DNA from: Linanthus parryae
Lineage: Eukaryota > Streptophyta > Magnoliopsida > Ericales > Polemoniaceae
Length of the DNA stretch: 64,000 nt
NCBI GenBank assembly: GCA_023055425.1
Contig: JALGPY010000006.1
Coordinates: forward strand, 68,604,127 to 68,668,126
Direction: 5' to 3'
The translations under genes were made by a program, and so were the position numbers. The number at the start of each line of letters is the position of its first letter. Position 1 is the stretch's first letter. A model generated the notes under the pieces. That model was given only the letters and a program-made list of their open reading frames with translations, was not told the origin of the DNA and ran no database searches. Shown piece by piece: positions 34,618 through 46,775 of the stretch.

Positions 34618-35100
34618 AATAAGTCCATGTGCTCAACTCTGATGGTCTAGTAGTACTTACAAAGTTCTTTAACTTGAATGAACTCCTTGTCTGTTTACCT
34701 TGTGTACATGCCTTGCATATCTCCTCATCTTTTAAATTCATAGATGGTAATCCTCTTACCAAGTCCTTTGAGATAAGATTGTTCATTGTGTGTATACTTA
34801 TATGCCTAAGTTTTCTATGCCAAAGCTTTGGGTATTCCTTCAAAGCTTTGAGACACTTTAGACTTTCACTTGCAACTTTGTTAGTACTCATAGAATAAAC
34901 ACTGTATGACCTAGGAGCAGTGAGTATGCAATCGCCAGATTTATAATATTTCACCAAGCATTTCTCCTTGTCAAAAATGACTTTATTACCTTTATCACAT
35001 AATTGAGAGATACTAAGCAGATTATATTTCAAACCTTTTACCAAGTAAACATCAGTAATTGAACTTGAAGTTGCAGATTCATTACCGATACTACCTATAC
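34618..35100 (-). pseudogene. copia pre-integrase zinc-binding domain, truncated
   Basis: The frame 34604-35044 contains the GAG_pre-integrs region (LWHRKLRHISIHTMNNL and ICKACTQGKQTRSSF), which carries the integrase HHCC zinc-binding residues. It ends where the catalytic core should start (SELSTW), cut by the truncation near 34618. Confidence 0.82.
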
Positions 35101-35235
35101 CAATGATATTGTATTTGGCTTGTCACCAAGTGTAATAGTTCCTCCAGATTTCTCTTTAAGTTTTATGAATAAAGCTTTCTTTCCACTCACATGCCTGGAG
35201 CAACCACTATCCAAAATCCACTTATGATCCTTAGC
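35101..35235 (-). pseudogene. copia protease fragment
   Basis: Translation on the minus strand gives KWILDSGCSRHVSGKKALF, the copia protease active site (DSGCSRH). No long frame survives around it because of nearby stops and shifts. Confidence 0.8.
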
Positions 35236-36875
35236 TTTGGTTTCAGCCTGCAAAATTCAATCAATGCCTAAACAAGCTATTAGACAAAGTGTACACTTTG
35301 GATTCATATTCAAAATCAACCAAATTTGGTATTCTGATTCCTTTAGGAACCCAAATCTGCTTCACTTGTCCCTTAAGCTGATATGGATAAGTATTCCTCA
35401 TATTGTGAGGTTCTGTCCTTCTAAAGGGGCAAGTTAGCTTCATATGACCAAGTTTTCAAAAATAATGACATTTTGGAGAATGTCTATTTCCTTCTTTCAC
35501 AAATGTGGTTTGGTTTTTCTTAAATAAATTTGGATTGTACCCAATTCCACTTTTGTGTGCATAATAAAGAATTCCTCCAAGCATGAGATTGAGGTTATGT
35601 TCTCAGCCTGCAAAACCTGATAAAAATTTTCTTTATTCTTGAAGTTTCTTAGTCAATGAAGTTTTATGTTGTTCTAAATCATCTGCATGATGTTTTAGAT
35701 TAACATACTTATCAGTTAAAAGAGATTTCTGATCTACAACTTCTTTAACATGTGCCTTCAAAGCTTTGAACCTGCTGTCCAAGGCCTTAAAGTCACTATC
35801 AATTCTTGACTTAGATACTTCAAGAGTTTTTTTTTTGTGAAAAACTAAAACTCAGATTTTCCTTAGCTTGCACATGAACTTTCACCTTCAAAGATTCAAT
35901 CTCATTTCTATAGATTTACTCATTTAAAAACATGCTTGTGAGGATTTCAGGTAGAACATCTGAAGGACTAGCAATAATATTTTTTACCATCTCCTCAATG
36001 TGCTTGTATGAACTATTTTCTTCTTCATTCTCAGCCATTAGAAAAAGATTAGCTTGTTCTTCATCTAAATTTAAATCAGTTGATGAATCAAAATCACTCC
36101 ATGATGAAACCATAGCTTTCTTCCTTCTTTTGTCATTTTCCTTATTGGGAAAATGCATGTTCTTCTTCTTTTGTGGAAAATCTCTATCCAAGTGATTTGC
36201 ACCTCAACATTCAAAGCAATTCATTACTTTAGATTTATGTGAATGTGAAGAAGACTTACCTCTGTGATCCTTGCTGCTTGAGGATCTGGACTTGTCCTTG
36301 TTGTAATCCTTGTTTCAAAAGTTTTTCTTCATTTTCAGAATTCTGGTAAAAGCTTTTGAGATCAAGGTTAAGGCTTCCTCATCATCATCATCTACATGTT
36401 CAAGGCCTTGAGATTTATCACTGTCTGTTGCCTTGAGTGCCAGGTTCTTGATGTTGTCACTCATGTCACCATCCACTTCCTTCATAGAAATCTGATGAGT
36501 GAGCAGCTTGCCTTGCAGATCATCTAGCTCAAGGAGGCTCAAATCTTAAGCTTCTTTAATTGCAGTAGTCTTTGGTTCCCACTTGGCTTTTGGTAGAATC
36601 TTTAGAATATTAATGTCTTTTTCTTCATTTGAGAATTCTCTTCCCAATGACTCTAAGTTATTCACAATATTTGTGAACCTTTTGAACATGTCCTTGCTGG
36701 ATTCATCATAATTCATCTTGAAAAACTCATACTGCCTTATAAGGATATTGATTATTGTCTACTTGACCTGAATGGTTCCTTCATAAGTCACAACCAGCCT
36801 GTCCCAAATCTCCTTGGCACTTTTGCAGTTAGATATTTGTTGAACTCATCTGCTCTAAGAGCACAATATAATAAT
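35236..36875 (-). pseudogene. gag: copia gag, main part, with nucleocapsid motifs
   Basis: This is the remainder of the gag whose start is at 46776-47027. Open pieces at 36315-36542, 35916-36191 and 35261-35443 match the plus-strand element (LLELDDLQGKLLTHQISMKE; LKGQVKQIWVPKGIRIPN). A broken CCHC motif (NCFEC, stop) lies near 36205-36235 and a second zinc-like motif near 35440-35475. Stops and frameshifts are frequent. It breaks at 36875, where the plus-strand copia is inserted. Confidence 0.78.
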
Positions 36876-37992
36876 TGTATGGTCACATGTTTCATGGACT
36901 TGAAATACTTAGGTATTCAAGGCCTTGAACCAGTTTTCAAAGCCTTGAGCTATTTCAAGGCCATGAACCAGGATTCAAAGCCTTGAACTGTCTGACCTGC
37001 ATGCATGTTCTGAGGGGGAGTTTCTCGAAACTCTTTTGATTTAATTCCATCCCTCTCACCCCTATACTTTATGTGTTATTATTTGATGATGAAATACAAA
37101 CCGTTTTGATATATCTAACATGTTTTAATCCATCACTTTCACTAATGTTTGCAGGCAAATTTTATTTCCTAAATGTGCACGATTTGTTTCCTTAACTGGC
37201 TTTTGCAGGAAGGGAAATACTTAGAGCAGATGATCCTGTGATCAATCAGAGACTCATGACAGCTTCTCAAATTGCTTAACGACGAGATCACAACAATATC
37301 TCTCAATATTGTGATCAACTATCCGTTGGAGAAAGCTGTTAAAGAGATTCAAAGCTGTTGCCTACAAAATAGGAAGTTGTTGCTGAAAATCTGGGAAGAT
37401 TCGCAGAGCTTCAAACATTATAAACGGAGCTCATTTTGAAGCAAAAATATACAACACTCAACGGGCTAAAAGAGAGACACAATTATCGATTGATAAGCAT
37501 AAAAGAAGTTCATCACTCTCACAATCCAACTCACAGAAGTTCACATCATTCTTCACTGCAGTTCGACGCTCTAGTGTTCTTCTGTATTGTGCTTTATTGG
37601 TAGACCATTTTTTTAATACTTCTATATTTCATTCTCAAGGATTGTTCAAGGTGAACAATAGATAATTCTTATTTAATAAGAATTGAGTTGAAAATCCTGC
37701 AGGGAGAAGATCCCTGAGGTAGAGACGTAGGTCCAAGTTAGTTCTGCTGCATTCAAACTTGTCTGTTTTCAAGGGTTTGAAACTATTTTCAAGGCCTTGA
37801 AAAAGACTTGTCTGTTTCATTCAAAACTGTATTTCTTTTCAAATGCTTGAATTTGTGTTCAAGGCCTTGAACTCCTTTGCGCTTGAACTAAAACTCTTTT
37901 CTTCCACAAGTTTTTCAAAAAGTTGGCATACTCTATTCAACCCCCCTTCTAGAGTATATGTGCTGCATATCCATTTGCATACTCCCCTTTCA
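36876..37992 (+). repeat. 5' LTR of the SIRE-like copia
   Basis: TGTATGGTCACATGTTTCATGG ... CCCCTTTCA (beginning shown as 36876-36897). It is about 190 bp shorter than the 3' LTR because segments equivalent to parts of 46265-46380 and 46437-46492 are missing. It contains several TTCAAGGCCTTGAA words (36916, 37788, 37858). Confidence 0.88.
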
Positions 37993-37994
37993 AT

Positions 37995-38006
37995 TGGTAC
38001 CAGAGC
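37995..38006 (+). promoter_or_regulatory. Primer-binding site, initiator tRNA-Met
   Basis: TGGTACCAGAGC starts two bases after the LTR end and is one base from the canonical TGGTATCAGAGC. Confidence 0.88.
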
Positions 38007-38042
38007 TTGTATCACTGTATAAGATTTAACCATCTAGTGATC

Positions 38043-38850
38043 ATGAGTACTGCAGGTGATGGTGGTTTATCACAAGGAAGAGCTTCCAACAGACCTCCAC
38101 TATTTTATGGAGACAACTTTGCTCACTGGAAAGCCCTGATGAAGATGTTCATCATTGATCAGGACATAGAGCTTTGGACCATTATTGAGAATGGACCTCA
38201 CACTTTTTTCATAGAGAAGGATGGGATCAAAACTCCCAAATCTGAAGACTCACTCTCTTCTTCTAAATTATAAAAGTTTTTTTAAAAATTACAAAGATAT
38301 TAACATCTTGTATTGTGCTTTGAGTACAGATGAATTCAACAGGATTTCAGGATGCAAGACTGCCAAAGACATCTGTGATAAGCTTGTGGTGACCTTTGAA
38401 GGAACCAGTCAAGTCAAGCAAACCAAAATCAACATCTATCTCATGCAATATGAGTTGTTCAAAATGAATGCAAATGAGTCAATAAGAGAAATGTTCAAGA
38501 GGTTCACAGACATTGTCAACAACCGTGATTCATTGGGAAAACATATCTCCAATGAAGAAAAGGTGAGGAAGATATGGAGAAGTCTTCCAAAGGCCAAATG
38601 GGAGCCAAAGACAACATCCATTGAAGAAGCTCAAGATCTCTCATCACTACAACTTCATGACTTACAAGGAAAGCTCCTAACACATGAAATATCCATGAAT
38701 GAAGGTGATGGAGAGCTACTTGATGGAGTCAAGAACTTAGCACTCAAGGCCAAAAATAATGAGAAAACTCAAAGCCTTGAAACTGAACATGATGATGAAG
38801 ATCCATTTGCATTAATCCAAAGCCTTGATCTGAATTCTCAAGATGAATAA
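38043..38850 (+). pseudogene. gag: SIRE-like copia gag, N-terminal and core
   Basis: It starts at ATG 38043 (MSTAGDGGLSQGRASNRPPL). The first frame stops at 38271 and the protein continues one frame over (38221-38850) with KNYKDINILYCALSTDEFNR and GTSQVKQTKINIYLMQYELF. This is the copia gag core (UBN2-type), which forms the particle shell. The frameshift falls in a T/A run near 38270-38290. A second shift at its end (about 38840) separates it from the nucleocapsid part. Confidence 0.88.
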
Positions 38851-39870
38851 AAACTTTGGAAACAAAGACTTCAACAGAGAAAGAAACAGATCATCCAGTA
38901 GCAAGGACTACAAAGGTAAGTCTTTTTCACTGAATAAATCCAAAGTCATGAACTGCTTTGAGTGTGGTGATGCAGGACACTTGATAAGAGATTGTCCACA
39001 CAAGAAAAGCAAGAACTTTCAGAAGAAAGACCATGATAGGAGAAAGAAAGCTATGATAGCTTCATGGAGTGATTCAGACAGCTCAAGTGAATCTGAATCT
39101 GAAGATGAACATTCCAACCTATGCTTCATGGCCAAGCATGATGAAAGTTATGAAAAGAACATTGAGGTAAGGGTAAACTGTTTGATTTCAAAATCAAAAG
39201 ATGCTCTTTCAGATTATCTTAGAAAAATTCTTTTAAATGAAGAAGATTATCTGGAAGAGATTAGACTCTTGAAAGAAAAAGTTCATGAGCAGGCAAAAGA
39301 GATTCTACAACTTGTTTGTCTGAATCAAAATCTTGAAATCTCTCCGAAGAAAACTGATAGTGATTTCAAGGCCTTGAAAACCAATTTCAAAGCCTTGAAA
39401 ACACAAGTCAAGGAAGTAGTCACTGAGAACTCCTTACTGAGTAAAAGCCTTATTAATCTGAGACATCAGGTTGATGAATTAGATAAACAAAAGACTATTC
39501 TCTCTGAGAAACTGCGAGAATTTGAACTAGTCAAAGTCAAGCTTACAGGCTCAGAACACAAGTATACTTTATTCTTGGAGGAAGTTCAAATTCTGTTCAC
39601 AAAACTGGTATTGGATACAATCTAAGTTTTCAAAGAAATAACAATAAGAGATTTGTGAAAGATGGAAGCAAAACTTCTCATAAGTGTCATTTTTGTAAGA
39701 AGATTGGGCAAATGAAGATGACTTGTCCTTTCAGAAGAAGAGACCTTCATATAATGAGGAACACATTCCCATTTCAACTTAAAGGAAAAGTCAGACAGAT
39801 TTGGGTTCCTAAAGGGGTCAGACCACCTAACATAGTTGATCCTGAGTATGATTCTAAATTCCACACTTGA
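38843..39870 (+). pseudogene. SIRE-like copia nucleocapsid and coiled-coil region
   Basis: The frame 38843-39625 carries a CCHC zinc knuckle CFECGDAGHLIRDC, an acidic serine block (SDSDSSSESESEDEHS) and a long leucine-rich coiled-coil stretch. The latter includes the doubled peptide FKALKTNFKALKT, encoded by the palindromic TTCAAGGCCTTGAA repeats. A second frame (39655-39870) has a degenerate knuckle CHFCKKIGQMKMTC followed by the conserved KGKVRQIWVPKGV. The two parts were one protein, now separated by a shift near 39625. Confidence 0.85.
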
Positions 39871-39901
39871 TCTAACAGCTGTGTAAGGTAGTGATTGGTG
39901 T

Positions 39902-40153
39902 TTGCAGGTTGTCACCAATATCAAAGAACAAAAATGGTTTATGGACAGTGGTTGCTCAAGACACATGAGTGGAAAGAGATATCTATTCTCAGAATTAAAA
40001 GAGCAATCTGAAGGTTCAATTACTCTTGATGAAAAAGGCAAATGCAACATTCTTGGTATTGGTAAACTTGGTACAGATTCAGAAAATTCTTTCTTTGATG
40101 TATATCTAGTTGATGGTTTGAAATTTAACTTGCGTAGTGTATCTCAGCTTTAA
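39902..40153 (+). pseudogene. SIRE-like copia protease
   Basis: WFMDSGCSRHMSG holds the aspartic protease active site, followed by LGIGKLGTDSENSFFDVYLV and VDGLKFNLRSVSQL. The frame ends at a TAA after SQL, where the intact protein would run into the pre-integrase domain. Confidence 0.88.
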
Positions 40154-40970
40154 GATAATGGCAATAAGGTCATCTTTGATAAAAGAGAAGTGTGTGGTGC
40201 AAAATGAGAAATCAGGCAATTGCATTCTCACAACCTTTAGATTAAACAATGTTTATACTTTTCAGACTAACAAAGTTGCAGGTAAAATCTTAAAGTGCCT
40301 CAAGGCCTTGAAATAGGATTCAAGGGTTTGGCACAGAAAGCTTGGTCACATTAGCTTGCTTAACTTTAAAAAAAATAATGTCCAAAGACCTGGTAACAAG
40401 ATTACCATCCATCAAGTTCAAAGAAGATGAAGTATGCAAAGCTTTTGCTCAGGGTAAGAAGACCAGAAGCTCATTCAAACCAAAGAATTTTGTAAGTACT
40501 TCTAGACCTATTGAACTACTTCACATGGATTTGTGTGGTCCTATGAGGACACAAACTCCAAAAGGTAAGACATATATGCTTCAATTAGAAGTGATCATGG
40601 TAGAGAATTTGATCAATTAGAATTTGATTTGTTATGTGCCAAGCATGGTATATCTCACAATTTCTCTGCTCCTAGAACTCCTCAACAGAATGGAGTTGTT
40701 GAAAGAAAGAACATGAGCCTTGAAGATATGTCAAGGACAATGCTTCTAGAAAATAAATTGCCAAAACATTTTTGGGCCGAAGTTGTGGATACAGAAAATT
40801 ACATTCTGAACAGGTGCTTGATCGGACCTATCTTGAAGAAAACCCCCTATGAACTCTTCAAAGGGAGAAAGCCAAACATCTCATACTTCAGACCATTTGG
40901 TTGCACATGTTATGTCCACAACAATGGTAAGGACAACTTGGATAAGTTTGATGCAAGAAGTGATGAATGA
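40154..40970 (+). pseudogene. int: SIRE-like copia integrase with core deletion
   Basis: A pre-integrase region is readable in pieces (KLGHISLLNF near 40335; CKAFAQGKKTRSSF). The catalytic core starts with LLHMDLCGPMRTQTPKGKTYM (first Asp near 40528). About 80 residues of the core then appear to be missing, and the sequence resumes near 40582 with RSDHGREFDQLEFD (second Asp) and SAPRTPQQNGVVERKN (Glu near 40700), followed by the copia-specific PYELFKGRKPNISYF (to 40970). The deletion between the first and second catalytic blocks should destroy the fold. Confidence 0.85.
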
Positions 40971-41081
40971 ATATTTCTTGGTTACTCTCTTACTAGCAAA
41001 GCTTACAGAATCTATAATAAAAGAACCAAGCTCGTTGAAGAAAGTATTCATGTTATTTTTGATGAAAGTTATGATGGTTCT

Positions 41082-42594
41082 TTGAGTGAAAGTTTTGCAA
41101 ACTTGAATCTGAACAAGCATGAATCAGAAGAAGAAGCTGAGAACTCTCTTGGGTTCAAGAAAGGTTCAGAAGGTAACATAAGCCATTTTCAAGACCTTCA
41201 AAACAGGTCTCAAGGCATTGAAAATAGAGATCAAAGCCTTGAAAAAGAATGCGAGAAAGAGATGAATGATCAAGCCACTACTTCAAGAACAGAGAAGATA
41301 TATGGAGAGCCTGAACCGTGGTCTCCAAGAAAGAGATTCAAATATATTTCATCTCATCCAGCTGACAACATCATCTCTGACCCAACCACTGATACACAAA
41401 CAAGATCACGGTTGAAGAGTCTTTGTGCTTTCAATTCTTTCCTTTATTTTGTAGTACCCAAAAATGTGAAGGAAGCTTTGTAAGAAGCAGACTGGATTAT
41501 AGCTATGTAAAGTGAACTCAATGAGTTTGAAAGAAACAAGGTATGGAACCTAGTTCCTCCACCTACAAATCAGTCTGCCATTGGTACCAGATGGGTGTTC
41601 AGAGGATGAGAATGGCAAGGTGATTAGAAACAAATCAAGGTTAGTTGCTCAAGGTTAGAATCAAGAAGAAGGTATTGATTATGAGGAAACTTTTTCTCCA
41701 GTTTCCAGGTTAGAAGAAATTAGAATACTTCTTGCATTTCCATCTTACGAAAACATGAAACTATTTCAAATGGATGTGAAATGTGCATTTCTGAATGGCT
41801 ACTTGCAAGAAGAACTTTATGTTGCACAACCTCATGGTTTTGAAATTGATAAGTTTCCGTAACATGTTTATAAACTTGGCAAAGATCTTTATAGTTTGAA
41901 ACAAGCTCCAAGAGCTTGGTATGAAAGATTGTCAAAGTTTCTGCATGAAAATGATCTCAAAAGAGGATTGGTAGACAACACCCTTTTCATAAAGACTCGT
42001 GATAAAGATTTAATTGTAGTTCAGATTTATGTTAATGATATTCTGTTTGGAGCTACTAATGATCTTGTATGCAAAGAATTCTCAAGTCTTATGAGTAGGG
42101 AATTTGAAATGAGCATGATGGGAAAGTTGAACTTCCTCCTTGGACTCCAGATAAATCAATTGAAGAAGGGAATCTTTATGCATCAAAGCAAGTACACTAG
42201 GGACTTGCTGAACAAGTACAATATGTCTCAATCCAAAGAAATCAAGACTCCAATGAGTTTTACAATGTCTTTAGATAAATATGAATCTGGTAAGAGTGTC
42301 AATGTAAAAGAGTATAGAGGTATGATTGGATCATTACTATATCTTACTGCTAGTATCCCAGATATCATGTTCAGTTTATGTATGTGTGCAAGATTTCAAG
42401 CTGATCCAAAGGAATCACACTTGACTCATGTGAAGAGAATATTCAGATATCTCAATGGTACCAAAGACTTAGGGATTTGGTATCCAATACATTCTAACTT
42501 CTCTTTGCATGGATTTTCAGATGCTGCTTTGCAGGTTACAAAGTTGATAGGAAAAGTACTTCTGGAACTTGCCAATTTATTGGATCATCTCTGA
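41082..42594 (+). pseudogene. SIRE-like copia reverse transcriptase
   Basis: A linker (41082-41483) with palindrome-encoded segments leads into the RT. Motifs are WVFRG (41590), GIDYEETFSPV after a TAG stop (near 41657), LFQMDVKCAFLNGYLQEELY (41760-41820), then the open frame 41896-42594 with KQAPRAWYERL and the active site QIYVNDILFG. The usual motif is YVDD; here the second residue of the Asp pair region reads N-D, so one metal-binding Asp is lost. Another TAA lies near 41860. The frame ends shifted in the RNase H start. Confidence 0.88.
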
Positions 42595-42980
42595 TCAGTT
42601 GGCACTCCAAGAAACAAAACTCAGTTGCTTTATCAACAGCTGAAGCTAAATATATATCTGTTGGAGCATGTTGTTCACAAGTATTATGGATTGCTCAACA
42701 CTTGAGGGATCTTGGATTTGATTTCAGAAGTATTCCCATCAAATGTGACAACACTAGTGCAATATCTATTACAAAGAATCCAGTAGAGCATTCAAGAACC
42801 AAGCATATTGATGTCAGAAACCATTTAATCAGAGATCATGCTGAGAAAGGTGATATTTTTCTTGAATTTGTTTCTACTAACATTCAGCTTGCAGATATCT
42901 TCACTGAACAATTTCCAGATGAAAGGTTCTCCGCTCTAAGACTGGAATTATGCATGCTAAATAAATATTCATTGATTTAG
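42515..42980 (+). pseudogene. SIRE-like copia RNase H
   Basis: After a frameshift near 42530 the RNase H continues: SWHSKKQNSVALSTAEAKYI (42597-42656), then 42702-42980 with CDNTSAISITKNPVEHSRTK and HIDVRNHLIRDH, ending LADIFTEQFPDERF. LADIFTK is the usual form. It degrades the RNA template strand in intact relatives. Confidence 0.86.
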
Positions 42981-43439
42981 GGGGAGCATCAGGTAAGGAA
43001 GGTAAGTTATTATGTGTTTCAAAGGTTTGAACTGATTTTCAAAGCCTTGAAAATCTATTCAAAGATTTGGTCTTATGTGTTTGAGCTTAACAGCATTGCA
43101 AGACCTTGAAACTATTTTCAAAGCCTTGAAAATAAGTGTGATAACCGATTAGTGAATAAATCTTGGATAATTCAATATTGGGTGCTATCTTTGTAGATAT
43201 TTTCTCAATATTGCCCCTACCTTTTTCAAAATTTATTTTCAGCCAAATATAGTATTAAATTATTTATTTCCAACGAATTCAAAGATTTGAATATTTTTTG
43301 ATCATTACAGATATTTTAAGATCAGAAAAATATTACAGTTTCCTTTTTAAATACAAACTCTCTGAGTATTTATCTCCTTCTCTTCTCCTTCACTCCGTAT
43401 CAAATCTCTCTCTTTCTCTATTCTTCTCCCAAACCCTAA

Positions 43440-45112
43440 TGAGCACTAGAAGACATAATGAAGATGGCCGGAGGTTAAAAATAGAGTAGAGAGAAGAAGA
43501 GAAAGACAGCAGTGGATGAAGTTCAAGAGATTAATGGAGACTCCAGTTCTAGAACACCTAGCGCAGAGGCAGTTGCAGAGCATCCTCCACCTAATAAGAA
43601 AGCTAAGAAGGATGGAAATCCCTCCTCAGACAAGAAGAAGAAGAAGAAAGAGAAATCTGCTGCAGAGAAGCAACCAGAAACAGAGATCTCTAGCCCCAAG
43701 AAGTTGAAGAAAAAGAAGAAGGCAACTAAAGCTGAAAAAGGGAAAGGAAAGGTAACAGGGGAACAACCAGAAGACAATGTGGAGAAAGCATTGCAGATCT
43801 ACTCAAAGAACACTGCTCCTGATGAATCTTGGTTCATCCAAACACTTCAAAAGGTCAATGGTTGGATGGTTTTGCATTTAGGAAGATTTCTTTCTGCAGT
43901 TTGATCAGTATGCATATGTTGCTTGGAATGAATCTGAACTGTATCACTATGTTGAAGAAAATCTCTTTGTGGTTCATGCTAAATCCCCCTGAGCTAGCCT
44001 ATCCTCGACTCACCAGATTCTTCTATCTCAACATGAAGCAACATAAGAATTCTCCACACTTAGTTATCAAGTCTTTAGTTGCTGGAGTTACACAATGGAA
44101 CTAGATCATGCTGAGTTTGCATCTGTCCTGGGGTGTCCTAAGAGGTATGACACATAGAACTATCCTCCCAAGATTGAAGATTTGAAATTGGCGAGAGAAG
44201 AATTCTTTCTACCCAATGTCCCTGCATCATCAAAACAGTTAACACACTCTGTGTTAAATGTTGAGGCTAAAGTGTTATTCACTATATTGATGAGATGCAT
44301 CTTTACATGGGAACATTCAAAGGAGTTATTTACTGAGAGGGTGTTAAAAATTATGTATTTGATCATGCATGGCTATGACATTGATCTGCAGAAAAACATG
44401 TAATGGAACACATGCTTTTCAGTCAAACAGATCAGAGAAAGCATCCTTTTCCTTATGGAAACTTGCTCACTCTGTTCTTCCAACACCTTGAGATTCCTAC
44501 TGCTGGTGATGAGTCTATCACTTATGGGATTGGTATGCTGAATCAAAAAGCTTTTTAGAAGATTTGGGTGATAAAGACCAAATAGAAAATTTAAAAGTTG
44601 TATTCATTTCACTGAGGAAGAGTTGAATGAAAAGAAATTTGTTAAGCCCAAGGCCTTGCCCCCGACTTCAAACCAAACATCTCAGCCTCCTGATTTGTCT
44701 TCAATCCTTCAGAGACTTGATGGTCTAGAGATGGAAAATAGTGAGATCAAAGAGAATCAGCATGGGTTTGAGACTGATCTCTCACAAGTCAAACACATGG
44801 TGAAAACTATCTTTAGAAGTGAACATTCCAATCAGGAAGAGGCTGCTCCAGTCAAAGATAAAGGAAAGCAGGTGATAGTTAACCAAGATGCTCAGGAAGG
44901 AGATGAAGTAAACAGTCTTGACTCAGATGATTTGCTGATTACTATGAAGAAGAAGAAGAAGAAATCTCCAAAGACTGCCACTAAGGACAAGACTGAAGAA
45001 GTGACTGCTGCTGGTGAGAATGAAGAAGAACAAGAAGAATAGGATAAGACTGATGAAGATAGTGAGGAAGAAGAAGGAGATAAGAATGGAGATGAAGACC
45101 CAACCCCTTAAT
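43440..45112 (+). pseudogene. SIRE-type extra frame after pol
   Basis: This is the frame found downstream of pol in SIRE elements, often called env-like. It starts at ATG 43440 (MSTRRHNEDGRRLK) and is broken by stops and shifts into pieces at 43512-43904, 43829-44104, 44182-44403 and 44623-45042. The first piece is lysine-rich (KKKKKKEKSAAEKQ), the middle has a conserved block (AYPRLTRFFYLNM), and the end is acidic with poly-Lys. I see no convincing signal peptide or fusion-type segment. The middle resembles the plant retroelement family labelled putative plant transposon protein. The counterpart in the minus-strand copia is 48889-50690. Confidence 0.75.
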
Positions 45113-45458
45113 CCTGCCTACTCTTTCTTTCCCATTCTTTCTTCTTAAGTTTTTAAGTTTTTATTTTCAAAATTTTTCCAGACATTGATCCAACATCTTC
45201 TCATTCTTTTTGTTGAAAGTCAAAAAGGGGGAGAAAGATCTTAGGTTGTTTTGATTTTATTTCTGTTTAGAAGACCTATCTTTTGGTCAGTAGGATTTTC
45301 TGCAACTTACTTGCAGTTTTTGCTTTTGTTCATTAATAAGTTGGATCTTTTGGAATTACTGTGTCATTCTTATTTGTGTGAATTATGTACTAATCAGTAT
45401 TTTTTAAGAAACTAAGAATCAAACAGATTGAGGTTTTGTCTTTCATCAAGGGGGAGAA
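45113..45458 (+). other. SIRE-like copia 3' untranslated region and polypurine tracts
   Basis: Two purine tracts are present: AAAAAGGGGGAGAAAG near 45223-45238 and CAAGGGGGAGAA at 45447-45458, directly before the 3' LTR. Extra upstream tracts of this kind may act as secondary plus-strand primers. There is no coding sequence. Confidence 0.75.
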
Positions 45459-46761
45459 TGTAAGTTCACAGGTTTCATGGACTTGATATATCTAAGTATT
45501 TCAACGCCTTGAACCAGTTTTCAAAGCCTTGAATCAGGTTTCATAGGCTCAAGGCCTTGAACCAGGATTCAAAGCCTTGAAACTTTTCGACCTGCATGCA
45601 TGTTCTGAGGGGGAGTTTCTCTAAAATGTTTTGATTTAATTCTATCCCTCTCACCCCTGTACTTGATGTGTTATTATTTGATGATGAAAGACAAACTGTT
45701 TTGATATATCTAACATGTTTTAATCCATCAGTTTGACTCAATTTGGCAGGGAAATTTTATTTCCTAAATGTGCAGGGTTTGTTTCCTTATCTGGCTTTTG
45801 CAGGAAGGGAAATACTTAGAGAAGATGATCATGTGATCAATCAGAGACTCATGTCAGCTTCTCAGATTGTTTAATGACAAGATCACAACAATATCTCTGC
45901 ACATTGTGATCAACTATCCGTTGGAGAAAACTGTTAAAGAGAGTCAAAGATATCGCCTACAAAATAGGAAGTTGTTGCTGAAAATATGGGAAGATTTGCA
46001 GAGCTTCAAACAGTATAAATGGAACTCATTTTGAAGAAAAAATATACAACACTCAACGGGCAAAAAGAGAGACACAATTCTGGATTGACAAGCATCAAAT
46101 AAGTTCATCGCTCACACAATCAAACTCATAGAATTTCACCGCATTCATCACTGCAGTTCTACACTCTAGTGTTCTTCTGTATTGTGCTTTATTGGTAGAT
46201 CATTTCTATAATACTTCTGTATTTAATTCTCAAGGATTTTTCAAGGGTAACTATAGAGAATTCTTAGTTAATCAGTTAGCTAGAGAAGGTACTAGACAGG
46301 TTAGGGAGAACCACAAGCTGTAACAGAGTAAGGGAACTCTCTGTGCTTGAGATCTAGGGCTTAACTTTTGATTAATAAGAATTGAGTTTAAAATCCTACA
46401 GGGAGAACATCCCTGAGGTAGAGACGTAGGTCCAAGTGGACTGAACTCTATAAATCTTTTATCTCTTGCAGTTACAGTTTCAGTTACATACTTAGTTCTG
46501 CTGCATTCAAACTTGTCTGTTTTGAAGGGTTTGAAACTCTTTTCAAGGCCTTGAAAAGACTTGGCTGTTTCATTGAAAACTATATTTATTTTCAAAGGCT
46601 TGAATTTTTGTTCAAGGCCTTGAACTCCTTTGCACTTGAACTAAAACTCTTTTCCTCCACAAGTTTCTTAAAAAGTTGGCATACTCTATTCAACCCCCCC
46701 CCCACCCCCACCCCCTTATAGAGTATCTGTGCTGCATATCCATCTGCATACTCCCCTTTCA
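45459..46761 (+). repeat. 3' LTR of the SIRE-like copia (1303 bp)
   Basis: TGTAAGTTCACAGG ... CCCCTTTCA. It is alignable with 36876-37992 apart from indels. A C-rich tract lies at 46695-46716. Confidence 0.88.
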
Positions 46762-46775
46762 ACAAGTTCATAGCT

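Larger units (their letters stand above)
36876..46761 (+). mobile_element. SIRE-like Ty1/copia retrotransposon (9.9 kb)
   Basis: LTRs 36876-37992 and 45459-46761 end TG...CA. An initiator tRNA-Met primer site and a GGGGGAG purine tract sit in the right places. The interior encodes copia-order gag, protease, integrase, RT and RNase H plus a long extra frame after pol, as in the SIRE lineage. It is inserted head-on into the gag of a related minus-strand element, whose frame resumes on both sides. No clear 5-bp target duplication remains (ATAAT versus ACAAG). Stops, frameshifts, an internal integrase deletion and an altered RT active site make it defective. Confidence 0.9.

Noticed and set aside
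46272..46595. 107-codon minus-strand frame in the 3' LTR of the plus-strand copia
   Set aside because: LTR sequence with palindromic repeats; the corresponding frame is disrupted in the 5' LTR.
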